Assembly: GCF_900107135.1 (NCBI RefSeq)
Contig: NZ_FNOV01000003.1
Location: 372,001-436,000 of the forward strand
DNA length: 64,000 nucleotides
Reading direction: 5' to 3'
From: Hymenobacter psychrophilus
GTDB lineage: Bacteria > Bacteroidota > Bacteroidia > Cytophagales > Hymenobacteraceae
Made by a program: the position numbers and the translations under genes. Positions 8,574 through 17,645 of this stretch are shown one piece after another (position 1 is the first letter of the stretch; the number at the start of each line of letters is the position of its first letter). The notes under the pieces were generated by a model. That model was not told the origin of the DNA. It ran no database searches and saw only the letters and a list, made by a program, of their open reading frames with translations.

Positions 8574-8660
8574 GCGACCCGGTATGCGGGCAGTAGTACC
8601 GCTATGCATGGAGTTCCCTACGCCCCAACTGGTAACTCCTTCCAACAAAAACAAATAAAA

Positions 8661-8690
8661 AAACCGTGCCTGCAAACTGCAAACACGGTT
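8661..8690 (-). terminator. Intrinsic terminator of tRNA-Arg
   Basis: On the minus strand AAACCGTG pairs with CACGGTTT around a 15-base loop and is followed by a run of T. It starts a few bases after the tRNA 3' end, as expected for a single-gene tRNA transcript. Confidence 0.8.
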
Positions 8691-8695
8691 TATTG

Positions 8696-8767
8696 TAGCC
8701 GCGACGGGAATCGAACCCATATCAAGCGTTTAGGAAACGCTCGTTTTATCCATTAAACTACGCAGCC
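8696..8767 (-). tRNA. tRNA-Arg (anticodon CCT)
   Basis: A 72-nt cloverleaf on the minus strand. The acceptor 5' strand is GGCTGCG, the D arm is GTTT/AAAC, the anticodon stem is AGCGT/ACGCT with loop TTCCTAA (anticodon CCT, reading AGG), and the T loop is TTCGATT. The 3' CCA is not encoded. The first base pair appears to be G-U. It stands alone with its own promoter-like boxes and terminator. Confidence 0.95.
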
Positions 8768-8782
8768 GGTTGCTTTAGACCC

Positions 8783-8814
8783 CAAAGGTACGCTGAAAGC
8801 GCAGGCGGGCCAAA
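8783..8814 (-). promoter_or_regulatory. Promoter of tRNA-Arg
   Basis: On the minus strand a TTTG (8811-8814), a 20-bp spacer and a perfect TACCTTTG (8783-8790) match the Bacteroidota housekeeping sigma consensus TTTG-N19-20-TAnnTTTG. The -7 box is 16 bp upstream of the mature tRNA 5' end. This is the clearest promoter in the window. Confidence 0.7.
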
Positions 8815-8864
8815 TGGCGCGTATCTTCGGCCGTAGGCGTTGTAGGTGCCTTTTTCCAACTTTT

Positions 8865-10052
8865 ATGGGCGTACTGGAAGATTTACGGGCCCGCAGGCGG
8901 CAGATTGGTACCGTGGCCACCTCGGCTTTCGATGGGCAGCAGCCGGCGCTGCTGCTGATTCCGGATATCAGCGGCTTCACGCGCTTCATCGAGCAGTCGG
9001 GCAGCCCGCAGGCCCCGTTTCTGGTGGCCGATCTGCTCGAAATCCTCATCGAGTCCAACACCTTGGGGCTCGAAGTAAACGAGATTCAGGGCGACGCCGT
9101 GCTGTTCTACCGGCTGGGCCCGCCACCGTCGGCCCAGGCCCTGGTACAGCAGTGCCGCCGCATCTACCTCGATTTTCAGAACTACCTGCTGCTGGTCGAG
9201 CAGGACACCGACTCGGAGCTGGCCGCCGCCCTGCGCGAAATGGTGCTCACGCTTAAAATTGTGGTGCACTACGGCCGCGTGAGCGTGGCCCGCATCCGGG
9301 AGTATACCAAGCTGATGGGCCACGACGTGATTGTGGTGCACCGGTTGCTGAAAAACAGCATTTCCGGTGCCGAGTACGTGCTGCTGACCGAGGGCTACAC
9401 CCGCACCCAGCCGCCGGCCGAACTGGCCCGCGCCTTTGCCTGGACGCGCCTGCTGCCCGGCTCCACTCACTACGACTACCTGGGCCATACGCCCTACCAC
9501 TATGCCTACCTCTCGCCGCTGCGGCTGCTGCTGAACGCGCCCTCGCTGCCCGACTCCACGGCCACCGACAAGCCCCTACCCGGCCGCAGCGGCCGCCTGA
9601 AGGTGCACCGGCCGCTGCCCATTCCGGCCGAGTATGCGTTGCGGGTAGTGAGTGCCCTGCGCCTGCGCCACTGCTGGCTGGCCGGCGCCACGGCCAGCTA
9701 CTTCGATGTAAGCAAGGCCGGCCGGCTGGGCACGAGCTACAAGGTAGATGTACTTAATGGCCAGATTGATTTCCAGACCGTGCAGGTGCTGCGCGACGAG
9801 GAAGGCCGCTACACGTACGTCGAGAAGATTTCGCACTTCCGCCTCTTTCCCAACGCCCTGCTGTTTTTTCACCTCGAACCCACGGCCGAGTGCTCCTGCC
9901 TGCTCACGCTGGAGCTTCGCTACGGCCACGTCGCCAGCAGCTCACGCATTATCCGCTTCGGCCAGCTGCGCCGCCTGCACCGTTTCCTGGGCCAGTCGTT
10001 GCAGGGGCTGGCCCGGCTGGTGGCGGGGGTGGAAGTCAAAGGGGAAAAGTAA
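8865..10052 (+). CDS. DUF2652 cyclase-like protein with SRPBCC-like C terminus
   Basis: A 395-residue protein. The N-terminal 200 residues match DUF2652, a relative of class III nucleotidyl cyclases. Both metal-binding aspartates of the cyclase fold are in place, in IPDISGFTRF (D34) and EIQGDAVLF (D77), and the later VVHYGRVSVARI and LMGHDVIVVHRLL follow the family pattern. The C-terminal 150 residues resemble an SRPBCC/START-like lipid or ligand pocket. I chose the ATG at 8865; upstream codons to 8814 look non-coding and overlap the tRNA promoter. The next gene, convergent and 85 bp away, encodes an HD-PycTM membrane protein, a family tied to cyclic-nucleotide signalling. Cyclase activity is inferred from the residues only. 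Confidence 0.85.
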   Translation: MGVLEDLRARRRQIGTVATSAFDGQQPALLLIPDISGFTRFIEQSGSPQAPFLVADLLEILIESNTLGLEVNEIQGDAVLFYRLGPPPSAQALVQQCRRIYLDFQNYLLLVEQDTDSELAAALREMVLTLKIVVHYGRVSVARIREYTKLMGHDVIVVHRLLKNSISGAEYVLLTEGYTRTQPPAELARAFAWTRLLPGSTHYDYLGHTPYHYAYLSPLRLLLNAPSLPDSTATDKPLPGRSGRLKVHRPLPIPAEYALRVVSALRLRHCWLAGATASYFDVSKAGRLGTSYKVDVLNGQIDFQTVQVLRDEEGRYTYVEKISHFRLFPNALLFFHLEPTAECSCLLTLELRYGHVASSSRIIRFGQLRRLHRFLGQSLQGLARLVAGVEVKGEK

Positions 10053-10107
10053 ACAGGCAACGCCGTCGAACGAGCCCGGTGAGGACGTTCGACGGCGTTG
10101 CCTGTTT
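10051..10107. terminator. Long bidirectional terminator hairpin
   Basis: Perfect 22-bp arms (core AGGCAACGCCGTCGAACG) enclose a 13-base loop. The left arm begins inside the stop codon of the DUF2652 gene, and the structure lies between two convergent genes. Confidence 0.8.
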
Positions 10108-10137
10108 GCTTCTTCCCTTTTACTTGAGCGCTTGCCC

Positions 10138-11379
10138 CTACATTTTATACAGCAGGGCAATGCCGAATGATAGTGCCGTCAGAATCAGGCCCACCATGAA
10201 GATGGTGTAGCTCAGGCGCAGCAGGCGGTACTTCCGCGTGAGCACATCGCCGAGGTAGTACACGTCGGTGACCATGTTGGTATACACCGATTCGCCATTC
10301 TTCATCAACTCGTGCATGCCGTCCTGGAAATCGTCGAGGCTAAGCTTGCTGAAGTTGCCGAAGAACAGCAGGTTCACACGGCGGTTGGTGGCAATCTGGG
10401 GGCTGCGCTTGAGCCACTTGAAGCTTGTCACGTCGGGCTGAGCGCACAGGATGGCCGTAATGACCGAGCCCAGCGCCGTAGCCAGCAGAATGCCCATGGG
10501 CACGGCAATAATGGGGTTACGAATAACGGCCATATCGGAAAGGGCGGCCGTTTTGCTCCCCAGCTTGGCGCCGAAATATGTGATGATGAGCGACATGAGC
10601 ACGGCATTGAGCGAAATCATCATGCTCGCCTTTTTGTCGGCCATGTCCGAGAGCTTCATGTGGTTGCTGTACATGGTCCGGAACATCGTTTCAATGCCCC
10701 GCTTAGGCTCGGCGAAGGTACCTTCGGCTTCTTCCTCCTTCTTTTTGCGCTTCTTCTCAGTTTTCTTGAGTGCCTTCCGCTGGTCCTTGATGTTCTCCTT
10801 GAACTGCTCCTCGTAGCGCTTTTTGGCTTCAGATGAGTAGAAGCGGGCGTTGGTCAGGAAATCGAGCTGGCTTTCGGCCCAGTCGGTGTTGCTGAACGTG
10901 CGCCCCAGGGCAGCCTCCCACTCGGCCCGCAGCAGTTCGCCATTAGCGAAGAAGTCTTCGCGGCCCATGCCGCTCATGTCGGCATCCACGAGCAGTTTCT
11001 CCAGCGGCGTGCGGCGCTCGGCCTCACGGTGCGTGGCCTTAATAAGGCTCTGCACCAACGCAACGCGCTCGGCCGGATACTGCTGGCCGGTCAGCCACTC
11101 GCCAGCCAGCTCGGCGCTCCGGAACTCGTGGCCGTCGTACACGTCGATATAGCCCACATCATGAAACCAGGCCGCCAGCAGCAGCGCCTCCAGGTCGGGG
11201 GCCTCCAGGCCGGCGGCCTCGCCCAGGGCTTTGGCTTCCTTTACTACCTGGGTGGTATGCTTCGGCGAATGGTAAACGAGCTTGCCGGGCAGCTTTTCTT
11301 CGAGCAACGCCAATACGTAGGCCTTGGCATTCTTGATAATTTCGGCCTTGGCCGGGGATGGGGTAAGAGCGGTTTCCAT
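10138..11379 (-). CDS. HD-domain phosphohydrolase with Pycsar effector (PycTM) membrane domain
   Basis: A 413-residue fusion. Residues 15-180 or so form an HD domain with ligands H37/H41, HD at 73-74 (WFHDVG) and an aspartate in LLVDADMSG. Residues 195-222 are highly charged and probably coiled-coil. Residues 230-413 match the DUF5706/PycTM domain, recognised by ADKKASMMISLNAVL, and contain transmembrane segments near 255-272, 288-311 and 390-410. PycTM proteins are membrane effectors of the Pycsar anti-phage systems that respond to cyclic pyrimidine nucleotides. The HD-fused version is widespread in Bacteroidota chromosomes and may have a housekeeping role. The convergent neighbour is a DUF2652 cyclase-like gene. 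Any signalling link between them is inference. Confidence 0.88.
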   Translation of the reverse strand: METALTPSPAKAEIIKNAKAYVLALLEEKLPGKLVYHSPKHTTQVVKEAKALGEAAGLEAPDLEALLLAAWFHDVGYIDVYDGHEFRSAELAGEWLTGQQYPAERVALVQSLIKATHREAERRTPLEKLLVDADMSGMGREDFFANGELLRAEWEAALGRTFSNTDWAESQLDFLTNARFYSSEAKKRYEEQFKENIKDQRKALKKTEKKRKKKEEEAEGTFAEPKRGIETMFRTMYSNHMKLSDMADKKASMMISLNAVLMSLIITYFGAKLGSKTAALSDMAVIRNPIIAVPMGILLATALGSVITAILCAQPDVTSFKWLKRSPQIATNRRVNLLFFGNFSKLSLDDFQDGMHELMKNGESVYTNMVTDVYYLGDVLTRKYRLLRLSYTIFMVGLILTALSFGIALLYKM

Positions 11380-11623
11380 TGGGGAAGAGCAGGGGCACGA
11401 AAGAATAAGCGGGGGCCAGTGGGGCTTACAACGCTATTCGGGGACGGGAAGTTGGCGGGGCGGGCCCAACCGTGTTTCCACGAATTGCGTAGGGCAGCAC
11501 ACCGGCCCGGCCCAGGTGGCGTTTATGCGTTGTCTTGGGTAAGTTTACGGTCTTTTTTGTTCTATACACTGCGGCCGGCCTCGCTCTGCCCACACCCCGA
11601 CTTCGTACCCCCTTTTCTACCAC

Positions 11624-14600
11624 ATGAATCGATATTATCTGCTGCTGGCGCTGCTGCTGGCCCTGCTCGGCGGCGTTTCCCCAGTCGTGGCCCAGACAAA
11701 AGTCACGACTCAGACGGCCCACCCCGAGCGCCCCAACTACCGCGGGGCGGGTGTCAACTGGGAGTCGAAAACCCCGCCCGACACCTCCCAGATCCGCTAT
11801 TCGATGTTTCTGATTGGCGACGTGGGCAAGCCCGCCTCTGAGGCCGAAGGGGGCGAGCCTTCGCTCAATTATATGCGCAAGCAGATTCTGGCGGCCGGGG
11901 CCAAAAGCTCCACGGTTTTTCTGGGCGACAACATCTACGAGTACGGCCTGCCGCCCGAAGGCACTTTCGACCGCAAGGAGTCGGAACGGCGCATGGTCGA
12001 TCAGCTTAAAACCCTGCGCGACTACTCGGGCGAGAAGTACATGATACCCGGCAACCACGACTGGAAACAGGGCCAGCGCGGCAGCGTGGCCCAGGTAAAC
12101 CGCGAGCAGCAATTTGTGGAAGACTATCTACGCTCCGATTCGGCCGCCTTCCCCTACACCGGCGACTTTTTCCTGCCCCGCGACGCTTGCCCTGGTCCGG
12201 TAGAAATTCGCCTGCAGGATGACTTGGTGATGATTGCCATCAACTCGCAGTGGTTTCTGCAACCCGCCGGCGACCGGCCGGCCGGTGGTAACAGTAACTG
12301 CGGCGTGGCCAACGAAACCGACTTCTTCACTCGCCTCGAAGACATTATTCAGCGCAACGCCGGCAAAAACATTGTGGTCGTAGCCCACCATCCGCTGTAC
12401 TCCGACGGCATCCACGGCGGCTACTTCACGCTCGGCGACCATATTTTCCCGCTCTCCATCGTTTTCAAATATGCTTACCTGCCGCTGCCCGTCATCGGCT
12501 CCATCTACCCGTTTGCCCGCAAATATGGCGGCGTAAGCCAGGATATTCCGCACCCGCTTTACCAGGCGTATAAGAAGGGCCTGACGGATATTTTCGAGAA
12601 GTACCCCAACATTGTGTACGCGGCCGGCCACGAGCACAACCTGCAGTATTTCAAGGAAGGCAACCTCAACCACATCGTCAGTGGCTCGGGCTGCAAAACC
12701 CAGCACGTAAAGCCGGGCTCGGGCGGCGACGCCCTGTTCTCCGACAAGGAGAAAGGCTTTTCCCGCGTCAATTATTACAACAATGGCGAGGTATGGGTGG
12801 AATACTACGTGCCCGAAGGCACCGGCGAGACCGGCCGCCTCGTGTTCCGCACGCCCATGTACGCCCAGCAAGCCGAGGTAGCCACGGCCGATAGCCCGGC
12901 CAATGGCCTGCCCCTCAACCGCCCCGATTTCCGCGACTCAACCATCACGGTGGCCGTTAACCCAGCCTACGCCGACCGCGGCAAGTTCCATAAGTTTCTG
13001 TTTGGCGAGCACTACCGGAAGGAATGGGCCACGCCTGTTACGTTTCCGGTGCTCGATTTGGCCACCGAAAAGGGCGGCCTGACGCCCTATAAAGTGGGCG
13101 GCGGCAAGCAGACGACTTCGCTGAAGCTGCGCAACGAGGAAGGCCGCCTGTTTAGCTTCCGCGGCATTGACAAGGACCCGGCCGCGGTGCTGCCGGCCGC
13201 CCTGCGTAGCGGCGCGGCCGCCGACGTGCTACAGGATCAGATTTCGGCCCAGCACCCCTACGCTGCCGTGGCTCTACCCAAGCTGGGTACGGCGGCCGGC
13301 ATTCTGCACACCAACCCCGAATTGCGCTACGTCCCGCAAGATCCGCTGCTGGGCCAGTACCTGCCCCGCTTCGGCAACATTACGGGCACGCTTGAAGAAG
13401 ATGCCAAAGACGACCAGAGCAACGTGGCAAGCCTGGGATTTGCCGAAAATCTGGTGGGCACCGATAAGGTATTTGAGCGCATCACCGACGACAACGACAA
13501 CCGCGTGAACCAAGTGGCCTTTGCCCGCTCGCGCCTGTTTGATATGTGGGTGGGCGACTGGGACCGGCACGAAGACCAATGGCGCTGGGCCGAGAAGAAG
13601 CAGAAGGACGGCGACCGGATTTTCACGGCCGTGCCCGAAGACCGCGACATTGCCTTCTTTAAGGGCGACGGGCTACTGCCCTACCTGGCCTCGCGCAAGT
13701 GGGCCATCCGCAACTTCCAGAACTTCGGCTACGACTACGCCGACTGGAAGGGCCTGAACCTGACGGCCCTCAGCAACGACCGCGTGTACCTGGCCGAAGT
13801 ATCTCGCGAGGAGTGGGTGAAGCAGGCCGGAGAAATGAAGGCCGCCCTCACCGATAAGGTGATTGAGGAGGCCATCAAGGGCGGCTTCCCGGCCGACATT
13901 TACGCGCTGCACGGCCCCGAGATTGTGGCCAAGTTGAAAAGCCGCCGCGACCTGCTGCCGGAGGTAGCGGCCGATTATTCGGGTATGCTGAACAAGGTGG
14001 CGGAAGTGAAGGGTTCGAAGAAGCGCGAGCGGTTTGTAGTAGAGCGTCTGCCCGGCAAAACCCACGTTACGGTCCAGAAGATCAACAAGGAGGGCAAGCT
14101 GACCAAAATGCTTTTCGACCGCACCTTCGACAACCAGGAAACCAAGGAGCTGCGCCTCTACGGCTTTGCCGGCGAAGACCAGTATGAGTTGACTGGCGAC
14201 GTGAAGAAGGGTCCGCTCATCCGCATCATCGGCGGCACCGAGCGCGACTCGATTGTAGACCGCTCGAACGTGCGCGGGCTGGCCCACCGCCTGCAGGTTT
14301 TCGATGCCGACTCGGGCAACGTGATTGTAGCCGGCCCCGACGCCCGCCTGCGCCTGCAGCCCGGCCTCGACGTGAGCCGTTACGACGTGCACTCGCGCGC
14401 CGACCGCAAGGACTACACGCTCAACTACTTTGGCCCCACGCTGTATTTCGGTTACAACGTTGATGACCGGCTGTTTCTGGGCGGCGGCGTGGTGTACCGC
14501 ACCTACGGCTTTCGCAAGGAGCCCTACGCCACCGAGCAGAGCCTGGCGGCCAACTACTCGCCCTCGCAGAAGGCATACAACGTGCGCTACCTGGGCCACT

Positions 14601-15526
14601 TTGTCGATGTGCTCGGCAAGCTCGACCTACGCGTGAATGCCCAGCTCTACGGTCCGCAACTGCTTTACAACTACTTCGGCCTGGGCAACGACACCGAGAA
14701 CACCCTCGCCGACGACGACGGCACCCGCAACCGCGACATCAACGACACCTACCGCATCCGCTTCTCGCGGCTGTACGTGAACCCGATGCTGGAAAAGGAA
14801 GTCTTCAGCTTTCTCAAATTCGGTTTCGGAGCGCAGTACGACCAGTTCCGGGTCGAGCGCAACCCAATCGGCAGCAGAATCGACGACGGCCTCGTCAACA
14901 ACCAAGGCGTAAGTGGGGCCGCCGTGGGCATCCGCGCCTCCGATTTCGGCCTCAACCGCTACGTGGGGGGCAAAACCTACCTCAACCTCGATGTAGCCTC
15001 GTCGCCTAAAAACCCGCGCATTGGTCTGCGCATCTACAACTCGGCCGAGTACAACCGCCAGCTCGGCGGCGAGAAGCTCAGCTACGGCCGTCTGGCCACC
15101 GAGGCCCGGTTCTACCTTTCGCCCAACTTCCCGTTCCAGCTCACCTGGGCCGGCCGCATCGGGGCCACCCGCAACCTGGGAGACTACCGTTTCTACCAGG
15201 CCAACACGCTGGGCGGCACCACCAACCTGCGCGGCTACCGCCGCACCCGCTACGCCGGCCGCTCGTCGGTGTTTGCCAACGGCGAAGTGCGCGTGCAGCT
15301 CTTCGAGTTCAACGCCTACCTGCTACCGGGCAAGTTCGGCATCCTAGGCTTGGCCGATGCCGCCCGGGTGTACTCGCCCTACGACGTGAAAACGGGCCTT
15401 AAAGCCCTGCACACAGCCTACGGCGGCGGCATCTGGATTGACGTGCTCAAGCAGGCCGTCATCAACGCGACATACTCGGTAGGCGAGGAAAAGCTGGTGT
15501 TCGTGGGCTTCGACTTCCTGTTCTAG
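11624..15526 (+). CDS. Calcineurin-like phosphoesterase fused to a BamA-type barrel
   Basis: A 1300-residue secreted protein with a signal peptide (residues 1-24). Residues 58-350 carry all metallophosphoesterase motifs: GDVG (65-68), GDNIY (101-105), GNHD (143-146), AHHPLYSDG near 253 and GHEHN near 333. The middle 450 residues have no assignment I can make. The last 370 residues resemble the Omp85/BamA surface-antigen barrel, with the typical GGTTNLRGYRRTRY strand-loop and a terminal phenylalanine. The likely location is the outer membrane with the enzyme domain in the periplasm. A 243-bp gap separates it from the divergent HD-PycTM gene; a T-rich stretch and TATAC near 11555-11570 could be promoter parts. 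Confidence 0.88.
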   Translation: MNRYYLLLALLLALLGGVSPVVAQTKVTTQTAHPERPNYRGAGVNWESKTPPDTSQIRYSMFLIGDVGKPASEAEGGEPSLNYMRKQILAAGAKSSTVFLGDNIYEYGLPPEGTFDRKESERRMVDQLKTLRDYSGEKYMIPGNHDWKQGQRGSVAQVNREQQFVEDYLRSDSAAFPYTGDFFLPRDACPGPVEIRLQDDLVMIAINSQWFLQPAGDRPAGGNSNCGVANETDFFTRLEDIIQRNAGKNIVVVAHHPLYSDGIHGGYFTLGDHIFPLSIVFKYAYLPLPVIGSIYPFARKYGGVSQDIPHPLYQAYKKGLTDIFEKYPNIVYAAGHEHNLQYFKEGNLNHIVSGSGCKTQHVKPGSGGDALFSDKEKGFSRVNYYNNGEVWVEYYVPEGTGETGRLVFRTPMYAQQAEVATADSPANGLPLNRPDFRDSTITVAVNPAYADRGKFHKFLFGEHYRKEWATPVTFPVLDLATEKGGLTPYKVGGGKQTTSLKLRNEEGRLFSFRGIDKDPAAVLPAALRSGAAADVLQDQISAQHPYAAVALPKLGTAAGILHTNPELRYVPQDPLLGQYLPRFGNITGTLEEDAKDDQSNVASLGFAENLVGTDKVFERITDDNDNRVNQVAFARSRLFDMWVGDWDRHEDQWRWAEKKQKDGDRIFTAVPEDRDIAFFKGDGLLPYLASRKWAIRNFQNFGYDYADWKGLNLTALSNDRVYLAEVSREEWVKQAGEMKAALTDKVIEEAIKGGFPADIYALHGPEIVAKLKSRRDLLPEVAADYSGMLNKVAEVKGSKKRERFVVERLPGKTHVTVQKINKEGKLTKMLFDRTFDNQETKELRLYGFAGEDQYELTGDVKKGPLIRIIGGTERDSIVDRSNVRGLAHRLQVFDADSGNVIVAGPDARLRLQPGLDVSRYDVHSRADRKDYTLNYFGPTLYFGYNVDDRLFLGGGVVYRTYGFRKEPYATEQSLAANYSPSQKAYNVRYLGHFVDVLGKLDLRVNAQLYGPQLLYNYFGLGNDTENTLADDDGTRNRDINDTYRIRFSRLYVNPMLEKEVFSFLKFGFGAQYDQFRVERNPIGSRIDDGLVNNQGVSGAAVGIRASDFGLNRYVGGKTYLNLDVASSPKNPRIGLRIYNSAEYNRQLGGEKLSYGRLATEARFYLSPNFPFQLTWAGRIGATRNLGDYRFYQANTLGGTTNLRGYRRTRYAGRSSVFANGEVRVQLFEFNAYLLPGKFGILGLADAARVYSPYDVKTGLKALHTAYGGGIWIDVLKQAVINATYSVGEEKLVFVGFDFLF

Positions 15527-15561
15527 CTCCGCACATTGCCTTAGCCGTTACCAGCGGCTAC

Positions 15562-15629
15562 GAAGGGCCTTACCCCGTTTGCACGACTCGCTTTTATCAG
15601 CGCTTCTGCGGGGTGAGGCCCTTCTTTTA
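15562..15629 (+). terminator. Intrinsic terminator after the phosphoesterase-barrel gene
   Basis: GAAGGGCCTTACCCCG pairs with CGGGGTGAGGCCCTTC, allowing one G-T pair, around a 31-base loop. It is followed by TTTT and lies 36 bp after the stop codon. Confidence 0.75.
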
Positions 15630-15732
15630 TGCCCTCGAACACCGCTTTTTTCCGGCCGATTGCGGTGTAGCTCCATCCTTTTCGCGACCTGGACCGTTAA
15701 GGCCCTAAACAGCCGTTAAGCCCTCTCCCTGT

Positions 15733-16869
15733 ATGCCCTTTTTCTACCTCCGCAGCCGCCGTTTGTTTTATTACCTGAGCGCTGCTGCCGTACTGGCCGG
15801 TAGCGCAGCGCAGGCCCAGGTAACGCCCCGCACGCCGCCCGTGTATCCGCCGCCCGCCCCGCTGGCCACCGACACGCTGGCCGCCAACCAGGTGGGCCAG
15901 GCCCAGGAGTTTGCCGTGCCCTCGGTGATTGGCATGGGACCGAGCAAGGGCGTAGTGGCCCACATTGAGGCCCTGTCGAACTTCAGCATCACCTCCCAAA
16001 TCAACGACCGCGAGCCAAAGGAGCGCACGGAGAACACGGTGACTAAAAACCGCCGGGCCTTCATCAAAGCCTACGCCCCGCTTCTCAATAACCCGCACCT
16101 GAAGGTAATTCTGGGCCTTAACTATGATCGGGAGGAGTTCCAGTTCGCCGATCCCAACAAATCGGTTTTCTACCGCGACCTGGAGGATAAGGGCCTTAAA
16201 GTTATTGGCACGCAGCTGGCCGTTATCCGGCCCGTCGATGAGGTGCATTGGTATCTGGCCCGGGTAAAGGCCGAGCTCAACGGCGACTATACTTCCTCGG
16301 AGCTCAACGTGAGCGACTACCTGCGGACGTCGGGCGAGTTTATCTATGGCTGGAAGCGTAGCCCCTACTATTCCTGGGGGGTGGGGGCGCAGCTGAGCTA
16401 CACCTTCGGGCGGCAAAGCCTTTACCCCGTCATTCTTTACAACCGTACCTTCAACTCCCGCTGGGGTGTCGAGTCGCTGTTCCCGGCCCGCGTTACGCTA
16501 CGGCGCAACCTCGATCCTAAAACCCTGCTGTTCGGAGGCTACACCGTCGATGGCTCGAACTATAATATCAAGCTGCGCGAGCCGCTGGGCGAGTTGCGCA
16601 CCCTTATTGTGCGGCAGCGGGAGCTGAAGTTCCGGCTACGGGCCGAGCGCGAGATTTACGATTTCCTCTGGTTTGGCGTCGAAGGCGGCTACCGCTACAA
16701 TGCGGGCTTTAGCGCGTTCAACGAGGACAACTACCGCCGCAGCCTGTTCAACATTTTAGGTGGCGGCCGTACCCAGGCCGTGGATAACACGCTGGGCGGA
16801 GCCCCCTACGTGAGCGTGGAACTATTTCTGGTACCCCCGCGCAAGCTGCTCAACAGGCTCGCCAAATAG
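15733..16869 (+). CDS. Outer-membrane beta-barrel protein (DUF6268-like)
   Basis: A 378-residue protein with a signal peptide (cut after AQAQ near residue 29) and then a Pro-rich linker. Residues 60-378 alternate polar and hydrophobic residues with many aromatic strand ends, as in an outer-membrane barrel. The pattern and the repeated strand motifs resemble the Bacteroidota family DUF6268, whose function is unknown. It is preceded by a terminator and so has its own transcript. The 268 bp that follow (16870-17137) hold no gene I can support. Confidence 0.75.
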   Translation: MPFFYLRSRRLFYYLSAAAVLAGSAAQAQVTPRTPPVYPPPAPLATDTLAANQVGQAQEFAVPSVIGMGPSKGVVAHIEALSNFSITSQINDREPKERTENTVTKNRRAFIKAYAPLLNNPHLKVILGLNYDREEFQFADPNKSVFYRDLEDKGLKVIGTQLAVIRPVDEVHWYLARVKAELNGDYTSSELNVSDYLRTSGEFIYGWKRSPYYSWGVGAQLSYTFGRQSLYPVILYNRTFNSRWGVESLFPARVTLRRNLDPKTLLFGGYTVDGSNYNIKLREPLGELRTLIVRQRELKFRLRAEREIYDFLWFGVEGGYRYNAGFSAFNEDNYRRSLFNILGGGRTQAVDNTLGGAPYVSVELFLVPPRKLLNRLAK

Positions 16870-17137
16870 CCCCCCAGCCCAACCGGCGCGGGTCCGCACT
16901 ACCGACTACCCTCGCCCCGGCGGGTCGACTCCTGGTACGCACCGGGGCGGCCTGCCGGGGCGTTGCCGTCGGGGCGTAGGCAATAGCATCGAAGTCAGCG
17001 CAGGCGGGCGTTACTGAGCGGCAAGCCGGAGTCGGTTCACTTCTGGAAAGACCCGGCCCACTTTTGGAGCGCCACCGTAGCAACCTGCCCCCCAGGAAGC
17101 TACGTTTAAAGCCCCCTACGCCCTTTTTCACGCACCT

Positions 17138-17563
17138 ATGGAAATTTCCCACAAGATTGATTTAACTGATGGCAGCAGCTGCACTGTCTACTACGATCAG
17201 CTGCCCGGCTGGCTACGGGCCGTGTGGCTGGGCTATGTTGATGCAGCCGAGGCCTACGCCGGCGTTAGCCGCCTGCTCGAGATAGAGCAACGGCTGCACT
17301 GCCCCTACCTGCTCAACGACAACAGCGGCCTGCGCGGCCCCTGGTTCGACTCGATGGAATGGCTGGAGCGGGTGTGGCTGCCGCGGGCGGCGGCCCTGGG
17401 CCTGCGCTACGTAGCCCACGTGCCCCAGCCCGACGAGCTGGCCGGCGAAACTGCCGCGATGCACTACGCCCACCTACCGGCCGACCTGGAAATTCAGGTT
17501 TTCGACACCCTCGCTCATGCCGAGCAGTGGCTGCGCGAAATGCAGGCCGCTCAACCAGCCTAA
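17138..17563 (+). CDS. STAS/SpoIIAA-like small protein
   Basis: A 141-residue soluble protein. The predicted order of strands and helices, LPGWLRAVWLGYVDAAEAYA near the N terminus, LLNDNSGLRG in the middle and the final EIQVFDTLAHAEQWL are typical of the small STAS/SpoIIAA-like proteins abundant in Hymenobacter. These have no known enzyme activity. TACGTTTA at 17100-17107, one base from the -7 consensus, lies 31 bp upstream. The last codons and the stop form the left end of an 82-bp perfect palindrome, so the termination structure reaches into the gene. Confidence 0.75.
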   Translation: MEISHKIDLTDGSSCTVYYDQLPGWLRAVWLGYVDAAEAYAGVSRLLEIEQRLHCPYLLNDNSGLRGPWFDSMEWLERVWLPRAAALGLRYVAHVPQPDELAGETAAMHYAHLPADLEIQVFDTLAHAEQWLREMQAAQPA

Positions 17564-17634
17564 AGCCAGCCCAGGCCGGAAACATGCTTCTCATGAGAAG
17601 CATGTTTCCGGCCTGGGCTGGCTTTAGGCTGGTT
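17553..17634. terminator. 82-bp perfect palindrome between convergent genes
   Basis: Both 41-base halves are exact reverse complements with no loop; the centre is CTCATGAG with the axis between 17593 and 17594. It overlaps the last codons of the STAS-like gene and ends 12 bp before the ppk1 stop. As RNA it would form one very long hairpin on either strand and probably terminates both genes. No long U-run follows, so RNA processing or a cruciform is possible as well. Confidence 0.85.
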
Positions 17635-17645
17635 TACCTATCGGC

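Noticed and set aside
16850..17152. Minus-strand 100-codon frame between two plus-strand genes
   Set aside because: Low-complexity Arg/Ser/Pro-rich translation typical of a chance frame in GC-rich DNA.
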